Shown: positions 17,036 to 23,446 of the stretch, one piece after another
How positions within the stretch are numbered: position 1 is the stretch's first letter
How the letters are laid out: each line of letters opens with the position of its first letter
Source of the DNA: an uncultured Burkholderiales bacterium
GTDB taxonomy: Bacteria > Pseudomonadota > Gammaproteobacteria > Burkholderiales > Burkholderiaceae_C
DNA: 46,207 bases
Assembly (NCBI GenBank): GCA_902825995.1
Contig: CADEDE010000015.1
Span: 1-46,207, forward strand
Direction: 5' to 3'
Made by a program: the position numbers and the translations under genes
The notes under the pieces: generated by a model
What the model was told of the DNA's origin: nothing
The model's input: the letters and a program-made list of their open reading frames with translations, nothing else
The model's database searches: none

Positions 17036-17166
17036 GGATGGCGCGGATCGTAGGCGAAAGCCTTGCCCGCCAGCCGCGCCATCGCCCGCTTCCTTGTCCT
17101 GGATCATGTCCGGAGCCTGTCGCGCGCAACAGAATGATTTCGTCCGATCGACAACAAGGAGACGCC

Positions 17167-17328
17167 ATGAGCCCGATTCCGCACGACGACCAGACCGCCC
17201 CTGTGCCCTGGCTGCAGCAGTTGCTCGACAACCCGTTTCTGTTGCTCTTCATCGGCGTGATGGTGCCGATGGTGCTGTACACCGTGTGGGGGGTATTCGA
17301 CATCCTCACGCTGCCGACCGCGAAATAA
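17167..17328 (+). CDS. small single-span membrane peptide at the head of the heme-copper cluster
   Basis: This 53-residue peptide has a clear AAGGAG ribosome-binding site and one transmembrane helix at about residues 25-46 (LLLFIGVMVPMVLYTVWGVF). It is followed 9 bp later by the subunit II gene, which has its own Shine-Dalgarno. By size, topology and position it resembles the tiny accessory subunits (for example subunit IIa of ba3-type oxidases) that pack against subunit I. No sequence family is recognised, so the role is inferred from context. Confidence 0.7.
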   Translation: MSPIPHDDQTAPVPWLQQLLDNPFLLLFIGVMVPMVLYTVWGVFDILTLPTAK

Positions 17329-17337
17329 GGAGCCGTC

Positions 17338-17877
17338 ATGAGCGCCATCCTCCCACCCGCCGAACGGCTCTGGATTCGGCACCCGATCGATCGCGTCGAA
17401 GGCACCTGGATCGCGATCGCGCTGGTCTGGTGTCTGGTGATGTTCGTCATGATGATCGGCTGGCACATCTGGGGCAAACAAAACCTCTCGACCGAAACCT
17501 ACCGCACGACGCCGGAGAAATTCACCGCCAAGGCGCAGGCCGTGGTCGATAAATACACCGTGCGCACCGAGACCGCCGAGAAGATTCCGGTGGTCGCGCC
17601 GCCGCCGGGCAGCGACGTCTATATCGTCGCCAGCCTGTGGAAATTCTGGCCGATTCTCGAGCTGGAGAAGGGCAAGACCTACAAGCTCCATCTCACCTCG
17701 ATGGACTACAACCACGGCTTCTCGCTACAGCCGCAGAACATCAATATTCAGGTCGTGCCCGGCTTCGAGCACGTCATCACCATCACACCCAACCAGTCGG
17801 GGCCGGTGTCGATCGTGTGCAACGAATACTGCGGCATCAACCATCACACGATGGTCGGTCGCCTGTACGTCAAGTAG
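17338..17877 (+). CDS. CuA-containing heme-copper oxidoreductase subunit II (NorS/CoxB-like)
   Basis: This 179-aa protein has one N-terminal transmembrane helix (about 22-44) and a periplasmic cupredoxin domain. The CuA ligands are complete: H126 (DYNHGFSL), then C161, E163, C165, H169 and M172 in CNEYCGINHHTM. The domain is closest to short ba3-type subunit II proteins, with one helix rather than two. It should take electrons from a periplasmic carrier and pass them to the hemes of the next gene product. Context and the altered active site of its partner suggest a nitric oxide reductase of the NorSY (sNOR) or eNOR kind. A strong AAGGAG precedes the start. Confidence 0.88.
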   Translation: MSAILPPAERLWIRHPIDRVEGTWIAIALVWCLVMFVMMIGWHIWGKQNLSTETYRTTPEKFTAKAQAVVDKYTVRTETAEKIPVVAPPPGSDVYIVASLWKFWPILELEKGKTYKLHLTSMDYNHGFSLQPQNINIQVVPGFEHVITITPNQSGPVSIVCNEYCGINHHTMVGRLYVK

Positions 17878-17893
17878 GCCGGAGGATCCAAAA

Positions 17894-19588
17894 ATGACAA
17901 CCACCTACCGTACCTGCCCGCGCTCGGGCTTGCAGTTCGAGGCCAATGCCGAAAAGCTGATGATCGCCAACGCCTTCGTTGCCGTGGTCTTCCTGCTCAT
18001 CGGCGGCGTCCTGGCCATCGGCGTGGCACTGACGCGCTGGCCGGCGATCCACTGGCTGCCGGCCGACACCTTCTACCAGGTGCTCACGGCGCACGGCATC
18101 GACATGCTGATCTTCTGGATCATCTTCTTCGAGATCGCCGTCCTCTACTTCGCCTCATCGACCTTGCTGCGCTGCCGGCTGGCGACGCCGAATATCGCCT
18201 GGGCGGCCTTCGCGCTGATGCTGATCGGCGCGGTGATGAACAACGTCGCCGTGTTCCAGGGCGGCTCCAGCGTGATGATGACGTCCTACGTGCCGATGAT
18301 GGCCGCGCCGTCGTTCTACGCCGGCCTGATCCTGTTCGCCGTCGGCGCGCTGATCGCCTGCTTCGTCTTTTTCGGCACCCTGGTGGTCGCCAAGCGCGAC
18401 AAGACCTACCAGGGTTCGGTGCCGCTGGTGACCTTCGGCGCGATCACCGCGGCGATCATCGCCGTATTCACCATCGCGTCGGGCGCGATCATCCTGATCC
18501 CGACCTTCCTGATGTCGATCGGCTGGGTCAAGGAAGTCGATGCCCTGATCTATCGCACGATCTGGTGGGCCTTCGGCCACTCGTCGCAGCAGATCAATGT
18601 GGCGGCGCACATTTCGATCTGGTATGCAGCGGCGGCGATTGCCTTCGGCGCCAAGCCGATGAGCGAGCGCGTCAGCCGCATCGCGTTCCTGCTCTATATC
18701 CTGTTCCTGCAGCTGGCCAGCGCGCACCACCTGCTCGCCGACCCGGGCCTTTCAACCGGCTGGAAGGTCGTCAATACCAGCTACTTCATGTATTTCGCGG
18801 TCCTGGCCTCGATGATCCACGGCCTGACCATTCCCGGTGCGATCGAAGTCGCGCAGCGCCAGAAGGGCTACAACAAGGGCCTGTTCGAATGGCTGCGCAA
18901 GGCACCCTGGGGCAACCCAACCTTCTCGGGCGTCTTCATCGCCATCATCGGATTCGGCTTCCTGGGCGGCATTTCGGGCGTGATGATGGGCACCGAGCAG
19001 CTCAACATGATCATCCACAACACAGTCTATGTGCCGGGACACTTCCACGCCACCGTGGTGGTGGGCACCACGCTGACCTTCATGGCCCTGACCTACTTCC
19101 TGCTGCCGGTCTTGTTCAGGCGCGAAATCATCAACCCGGGCCTGGCCAAGATGCAGCCCTACCTGTTCGGCTTGTCGATGTATTTCTTCTGCCTGGTGAT
19201 GATGGGCGCCGGCACCCTGGGCGTTTCGCGCCGGCATTGGGATATGGCCTTCAGCGGCCACGCGCTGGCCTATGAATGGCCGGGCGCGGCCTACCTGATG
19301 ATGGCGCTGGTGGGCGTCGCCGGCATCGTGGCCATCGCCGGCGGCGCGATCTACGTCTATCTCACGGTGGGCACATTGCTGTGGGGCAAGAAGCTCGACA
19401 GCGGCGCGCAAAGCGCGAAGTTCACGCCGATTCCGCCGACCGCGCCGACTGCCGTGGCGCAAACCTACGGGTCGGCCGGCTTCGCGGCCCCCGGCACCTT
19501 CGCGCTGGCGATGGTCTTCCTGCTGGCCTTCATCCTCTATTACTTCATCAACTGGAAATACCTCTCGACACTGTGGGGTCTGTCGTGA
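17894..19588 (+). CDS. B-family-like heme-copper oxidoreductase subunit I with Gln at the active-site Tyr position (putative NO reductase, NorY-like)
   Basis: This 564-aa protein has about 13 hydrophobic helices. Metal ligands are in place: low-spin heme H67 (TAHGID) and H385, high-spin heme H383 (GHFHATVV), and CuB ligands H229, H278 and H279 (AHHLLADPG). In B-family O2 reductases the helix VI motif has a Tyr four residues after the CuB His, cross-linked to it and needed for O-O cleavage. Here the motif is GHSSQQ, so that position is Gln233. Loss of this Tyr marks the NO-reducing branches related to B-family enzymes (sNOR, eNOR). The order subunit II, subunit I, heme O synthase, SCO resembles norSY-senC of nitrifiers. 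The substrate is inferred, and an unusual oxidase remains possible. Confidence 0.85.
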   Translation: MTTTYRTCPRSGLQFEANAEKLMIANAFVAVVFLLIGGVLAIGVALTRWPAIHWLPADTFYQVLTAHGIDMLIFWIIFFEIAVLYFASSTLLRCRLATPNIAWAAFALMLIGAVMNNVAVFQGGSSVMMTSYVPMMAAPSFYAGLILFAVGALIACFVFFGTLVVAKRDKTYQGSVPLVTFGAITAAIIAVFTIASGAIILIPTFLMSIGWVKEVDALIYRTIWWAFGHSSQQINVAAHISIWYAAAAIAFGAKPMSERVSRIAFLLYILFLQLASAHHLLADPGLSTGWKVVNTSYFMYFAVLASMIHGLTIPGAIEVAQRQKGYNKGLFEWLRKAPWGNPTFSGVFIAIIGFGFLGGISGVMMGTEQLNMIIHNTVYVPGHFHATVVVGTTLTFMALTYFLLPVLFRREIINPGLAKMQPYLFGLSMYFFCLVMMGAGTLGVSRRHWDMAFSGHALAYEWPGAAYLMMALVGVAGIVAIAGGAIYVYLTVGTLLWGKKLDSGAQSAKFTPIPPTAPTAVAQTYGSAGFAAPGTFALAMVFLLAFILYYFINWKYLSTLWGLS

Positions 19589-19590
19589 CC

Positions 19591-19660
19591 CACCCCCGAA
19601 GCGGCTTCGCCGCTCCCCCTCGAGGGGGCACCGCTTGCGGCCTGGCAAAGCCAGATCCGC
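19591..19660. repeat. REP-like palindromic element between subunit I and ctaB
   Basis: Three stacked dyads are visible: AAGCGGC-TTC-GCCGCT, the perfect 14-bp palindrome CCCCCTCGAGGGGG (19615-19628), and CTGGC-AAA-GCCAG (19642-19654). The element fills the gap between the two genes and occupies the region where a longer ctaB N-terminus would lie. It shares layout with the repeat at 7624-7695. Confidence 0.75.
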
Positions 19661-19701
19661 GGCGGTCGCTTGGAAAGGCGACCCTGTCGCGTGGGCGGCT
19701 C

Positions 19702-20544
19702 GTGCTCGGCATCTTCAAGCTGCGCATCGGCGTGCTGATCATGATCAGCGCGCTGGCCGGCCTGGCGATCACGCCCGGCGCGGCCATCGGGGTGGTGCCG
19801 GGCCTGGTGCTGGCGCTGTCGGTGCTCGTCGCGTCGGCGAGCGCGGGGGCGTTCAACCAGTTCTACGAGGCCGAGGCCGACAAGCTGATGGCGCGCACGC
19901 GCGGGCGCGCCTTTGCCAGCGGCGCATTGACGGCGTCGCCGCTGTGGCTGACCCTTATCGGCGCGCTGCTGGTCGTTTCGGTCGGCGCAACGGCGCTCAT
20001 CGTCAACCCGCTCGCGGCGCTGTTCATCTTTCTCGGCGCCTTCTTCTACGGCGTGGTCTATACGGTCTGGCTGAAGCGCCGCACCTGGGCCAATATCGTC
20101 ATCGGCGGTTTGTCGGGCAGCTTCGCGGTGCTGGCCGGCGCGGCTGCGGTCGATCCGGCGCTGGGCGCCCTGCCGCTGCTGCTCGCGCTCGTGCTCTTCC
20201 TGTGGACGCCGCCGCATTTCTGGAGCCTGGCCATCGCCTGCCGTGACGACTACGCCGCGGCCGGCGTGCCGATGCTGCCGGTCGTCGCCGGCGTGCCGCG
20301 CGCCGCGCGCATCGTGCATGCGAATGCGCTCGTGCTGGTGGCGGTATCGCTGCTGCCGGTCTTCTTCGGCGCCGGCCCGGTCGTGCTGGCGGGTGCCGTT
20401 CTCGGCGGCGCCTACTTCCTGCGCAAGACCTGGGCTCTGGCCCGAGCGCCCAGCCGCGCCACCGCGATGGCCTCGTTCTTCGCGTCGATGGTGCAACTGA
20501 GCGCGCTGCTCGCTGCGGTGGCGATTGATGCGGCGATTCGCTGA
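19702..20544 (+). CDS. ctaB: protoheme IX farnesyltransferase (heme O synthase)
   Basis: This UbiA-fold prenyltransferase of about 280 aa has seven to nine hydrophobic segments. The first prenyl-diphosphate motif is in NQFYEAEADKLMARTRGR. The second conserved loop is WTPPHFWSLAIACRDDYAAA followed by GVPMLPVV, diagnostic for heme O synthase. It adds the farnesyl chain to heme B, supplying heme O to the neighbouring heme-copper enzyme and substrate to CtaA. GTG 19702 is chosen as the first plausible start after the REP-like repeat, but this gives a shorter N-terminus than usual. The start is uncertain. The next gene overlaps its 3' end. Confidence 0.88.
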   Translation: MLGIFKLRIGVLIMISALAGLAITPGAAIGVVPGLVLALSVLVASASAGAFNQFYEAEADKLMARTRGRAFASGALTASPLWLTLIGALLVVSVGATALIVNPLAALFIFLGAFFYGVVYTVWLKRRTWANIVIGGLSGSFAVLAGAAAVDPALGALPLLLALVLFLWTPPHFWSLAIACRDDYAAAGVPMLPVVAGVPRAARIVHANALVLVAVSLLPVFFGAGPVVLAGAVLGGAYFLRKTWALARAPSRATAMASFFASMVQLSALLAAVAIDAAIR

Positions 20545-21358
20545 AGGGCTGCTGCTCGCCGTCTTCGCATTCAGCACGGCCGCGAGCGCCGCCGAGGGCG
20601 CCGGCGCACTCGACGAGAAAGAAGCCCTGCGCGCGAGTCAGGCGGTCATCGGCCAACCGATTCCCGACGATGTGCTGCTCGATACCCGCGGACGGCCGCT
20701 GAAGCTGTCGAGCTTGCGCGGCAAGCCGCTGCTGGTGAGCTTCATCTATACCGGCTGCTTCCAGATCTGCCCGGCGCAAACCCGCGCCCTGCATGAGGCG
20801 GTGAAAGGTCTCGATGCGCGCTTCGGCGCGCACCAATACAACGTCGTCAGCATCGGCTTCAACCAGCCTTTCGATTCGCCGACGGCGATGCGCGCCTTCG
20901 CCGCGCAGCAGGGCATCGACGCGCCGAACTGGGCCTTCCTGAGCCCGCCGCTGCAAAGCGTCGAGCGCCTGACGCGCGAGTTCGGCTTCAGCTACGCGGC
21001 CACGCCGGCCGGCTTCGACCACTTGTTGGGCGTCAGCATCGTCGATGCCGCCGGGCGCATCCACACGCAAGTCCTCGGCAACCGCCTCAGCGCGGCGCAG
21101 CTCGGCGAACCGCTGCGCGAGCTGCTCGGCGCCGCGCCGCTGGCGCAAGGCCTGCGCCTGGACGCGCTGGTCGAACGCATCCGCATCCTGTGCACGGTCT
21201 ATGACCCCGAGACCGGCGCCTACCGCTACGATTACAAGCTGATCTTCGAGATCGCCGGCGGCCTGACCTTCTTCACGAGCGTGGGCATCTATCTGCTGCT
21301 CGAACTGCTGCGACGGCGCAAGCAGACGAGGCTCCATCACCCGGTGCTGCTTCGATGA
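20528..21358 (+). CDS. SCO1/SenC family copper-delivery protein with C-terminal membrane helix
   Basis: This 276-aa protein has a signal peptide (cleavage near ASAAEG) and a thioredoxin-like SCO domain at about 30-200. The copper site is CFQIC plus a His in GFDHLLGV. A C-terminal extension ends in a transmembrane helix (FEIAGGLTFFTSVGIYLLLEL) and a basic tail, unlike typical SCO proteins anchored at the N-terminus. SCO proteins insert copper into the CuA site of subunit II, which fits the gene at 17338. A SenC gene also follows norSY in nitrifiers. The ATG lies inside the end of ctaB. Confidence 0.88.
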   Translation: MRRFAEGLLLAVFAFSTAASAAEGAGALDEKEALRASQAVIGQPIPDDVLLDTRGRPLKLSSLRGKPLLVSFIYTGCFQICPAQTRALHEAVKGLDARFGAHQYNVVSIGFNQPFDSPTAMRAFAAQQGIDAPNWAFLSPPLQSVERLTREFGFSYAATPAGFDHLLGVSIVDAAGRIHTQVLGNRLSAAQLGEPLRELLGAAPLAQGLRLDALVERIRILCTVYDPETGAYRYDYKLIFEIAGGLTFFTSVGIYLLLELLRRRKQTRLHHPVLLR

Positions 21359-21380
21359 GTGCCGGCCGCGAGTTCCGGCC

Positions 21381-22913
21381 GTGAGCTTGGCCCTCTGGCG
21401 TCGCGTCGAGCATGGCTTCGACGCTGTATTCGGCGCGCCGCTGAACCCGTTGCGCCATCTCGGCGCCCTGGGCTTCCTCAGCTTCTGGCTGCTGGCGGCC
21501 AGCGGCATCTACCTGTATGCGGTGCTCGACACCTCGGTCGCGGGCGCCTACCGCTCGATCGTCGATCTGTCGCAGCAGCAGCCCTGGCTCGGCGGCCTGC
21601 TGCGCAGCCTGCACCGCTATGCGGCCGATGCCTTCGTGATCCTGATGGCGCTGCACCTGCTGCGTGAATGGCTGCACGGCCACTATCGCGGCGTGCGCCG
21701 CTTTTCGTGGCTGACCGGCGTGCCGCCCGTCGCGCTGGTATTTGCCAGCGCCATCGGCGGCATCTGGCTGCATTGGGATCGGCTGGCCCAATATTCGGCG
21801 GTCGCCACCGCTGAATGGTTCGACGCCTTGCCGCTGCTGGCCGCGCCACTGGCGCGCAACTTCCTGTCCGACGGCGCGGTCAGCGACCGGCTGTTCTCGC
21901 TGTTCGTCTTCGTCCACCTCGGCGTGCCGCTGCTGCTGCTGTTTGCGCTGTGGTTCCACATTCAGCGCCTGACGCGCGCGGCGGTGTGGCCGCCGCGGCC
22001 GGTCGGCCTGGGCTTGTTCGGCACGCTGCTGCTATTGGCCATCGTGGCGCCGGTCAGCAGCCACGCGCCGGCCGATCTGGCCACGGTGCCGCAGGCGCTG
22101 CGCCTGGACTGGCTGTTGCTCTTCATCCACCCGCTGGCCGAAGCCGCATCGCCCGCCGTGGCCTGGGCCCTGGTCGGCGGTGCCTTCCTGACGCTGTTTG
22201 CGCTGCCCTTCCTGCGCCAGCCGGCGCGCGCGCCGGTGGCCGTCGTCGATCCCGCCAACTGCAACGGCTGCCGGCGCTGTTTTGCCGATTGCCCGTTTGC
22301 GGCGATCACGATGGTGCCGCACCCCAATCAAAAAATCGGCAAGCAAATGGCCGTCGTCGATGCCGACCTGTGTGCCAGTTGCGGCATCTGCGCCGGCGCC
22401 TGCCCCTCGTCAACGCCATTTCGCAGCGTCGTCGAACTGGTGACCGGCATCGACATGCCCTCGGCGCCGATCGGCGCCCTGCGCCAGCGCATGCAACGCG
22501 GCCTGGCGGCATTGCAAGCCGCGCGGCCGATCGTCGTCTTCGGCTGCGACCACGGCGCCGCGGTCGCGCCGCTCGCCGCGCCCGACGTCGCCGCCTTCAG
22601 CCTGGTCTGCACCGGCCAGCTGCCGCCGTCCTTCGTCGAATACGCCTTGCGCGACGGCGCGGCCGGCGTGCTGGTCAGCGGCTGCCGGCCGGGCGGCTGC
22701 GAGTTCCGCCTCGGCACGCGCTGGACCGAGGAACGCCTGCTCGGCCTGCGCGAGCCGCATCTGCGCGCCGAAGTTCCGCGCGAGCGCCTCGAAGTCGCCT
22801 GGGCCGACCCGGGCGAAGACCTCACGCTGCAGCGCGCGCTCGAGCGCCTGCGCGAGCGGGTACGCTGTGCGCATGACGGCGTCGGCCCCAAACCCAAGGC
22901 CAGCCATGCCTGA
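21381..22913 (+). CDS. cytochrome b - 2x[4Fe-4S] ferredoxin - MvhD/FlpD-like fusion protein
   Basis: This 510-aa fusion has three parts. Residues about 25-200 are a cytochrome b6-like four-helix bundle with two bis-His heme sites (H78/H179 and H92/H193, each pair in one helix 14 apart). Two further helices follow. Residues 294-341 hold two [4Fe-4S] motifs (CNGCRRCFADCP and CASCGICAGACP). Residues about 380-480 resemble the MvhD/FlpD small iron-sulfur subunit of methyl-viologen hydrogenase and heterodisulfide reductase systems (C389, C410, C435, C440; VLVSGCRPGGCEF). The fusion should link membrane hemes, hence quinone, to cytoplasmic iron-sulfur carriers. The start is a GTG reached from a nine-codon mini-ORF (21355-21384) that overlaps the SCO stop. 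The function is inferred. Confidence 0.8.
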   Translation: MSLALWRRVEHGFDAVFGAPLNPLRHLGALGFLSFWLLAASGIYLYAVLDTSVAGAYRSIVDLSQQQPWLGGLLRSLHRYAADAFVILMALHLLREWLHGHYRGVRRFSWLTGVPPVALVFASAIGGIWLHWDRLAQYSAVATAEWFDALPLLAAPLARNFLSDGAVSDRLFSLFVFVHLGVPLLLLFALWFHIQRLTRAAVWPPRPVGLGLFGTLLLLAIVAPVSSHAPADLATVPQALRLDWLLLFIHPLAEAASPAVAWALVGGAFLTLFALPFLRQPARAPVAVVDPANCNGCRRCFADCPFAAITMVPHPNQKIGKQMAVVDADLCASCGICAGACPSSTPFRSVVELVTGIDMPSAPIGALRQRMQRGLAALQAARPIVVFGCDHGAAVAPLAAPDVAAFSLVCTGQLPPSFVEYALRDGAAGVLVSGCRPGGCEFRLGTRWTEERLLGLREPHLRAEVPRERLEVAWADPGEDLTLQRALERLRERVRCAHDGVGPKPKASHA

Positions 22914-23439
22914 CCCGACCCTCGCCCCCCGGCCTGTCCTGCCCGCCAGCGCCTGGATCGGCCAGTTGCTGCTGTATGCCCTGTTCGCGCTGGCCATCGG
23001 CGTGTTCTCGCGCTGGCCCAGCTACCAACATATCGCGCCGGATCAGGCGCTGATCAAGCTCAGCTTCACGCACACGGGCAAACCGGTCGGCGAGTGCAAG
23101 GCGCAAAGCCAGGCCGAGTTGGCCAAGCTGCCGCCGAATATGCGCGCGCCGATCAAATGCCCGCGCGAGCGCTCGCCGGTGACGGTCGAGGTCGATATCG
23201 GCGGCATCAACGCAATGCGCCGCTCCGCGCCGCCGACGGGCCTGTCGCGCGACGGCGCCTCGGCGGTCTATCAGCGCCTGGTCGTTCCCGCCGGCGAACA
23301 GCGCATTGCCGTGCGCCTGAACGATGATGCGCGCCAGGCCGGCTTCGCCTACCAGCGCGAAGTCACGGTCAAACTGGCGCCGGCCCAGATCCTGGTCATC
23401 GATTTCGACGCCGAAAAGGGCGGCATCACCTTGCAGTGA
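22906..23439 (+). CDS. membrane-anchored periplasmic protein of unknown function
   Basis: This 177-aa protein has one transmembrane helix (about 15-35) followed by a periplasmic domain of mainly beta character. Two cysteines (GECKAQ and IKCPRER) could form a disulfide. I recognise no family. Its ATG overlaps the end of the cytochrome b fusion, and the next heme-copper paralogue follows at 23447, so it belongs to the cluster. FixH-like or copper-chaperone-like roles are conceivable from size and topology but have no motif support. Confidence 0.7.
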   Translation: MPDPTLAPRPVLPASAWIGQLLLYALFALAIGVFSRWPSYQHIAPDQALIKLSFTHTGKPVGECKAQSQAELAKLPPNMRAPIKCPRERSPVTVEVDIGGINAMRRSAPPTGLSRDGASAVYQRLVVPAGEQRIAVRLNDDARQAGFAYQREVTVKLAPAQILVIDFDAEKGGITLQ

Positions 23440-23446
23440 ACTTGCG

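Noticed and set aside
17035-17166. FNR/DNR box directly upstream of the heme-copper operon
   Set aside because: I found only a poor partial match (ATGATTTCGTCCGA) with a wrong right half; not enough to call.
19276-19701. A longer ctaB reading frame extending back through the repeat into subunit I
   Set aside because: The extra residues overlap the subunit I gene and translate the palindromic repeat; they do not resemble CtaB N-termini.
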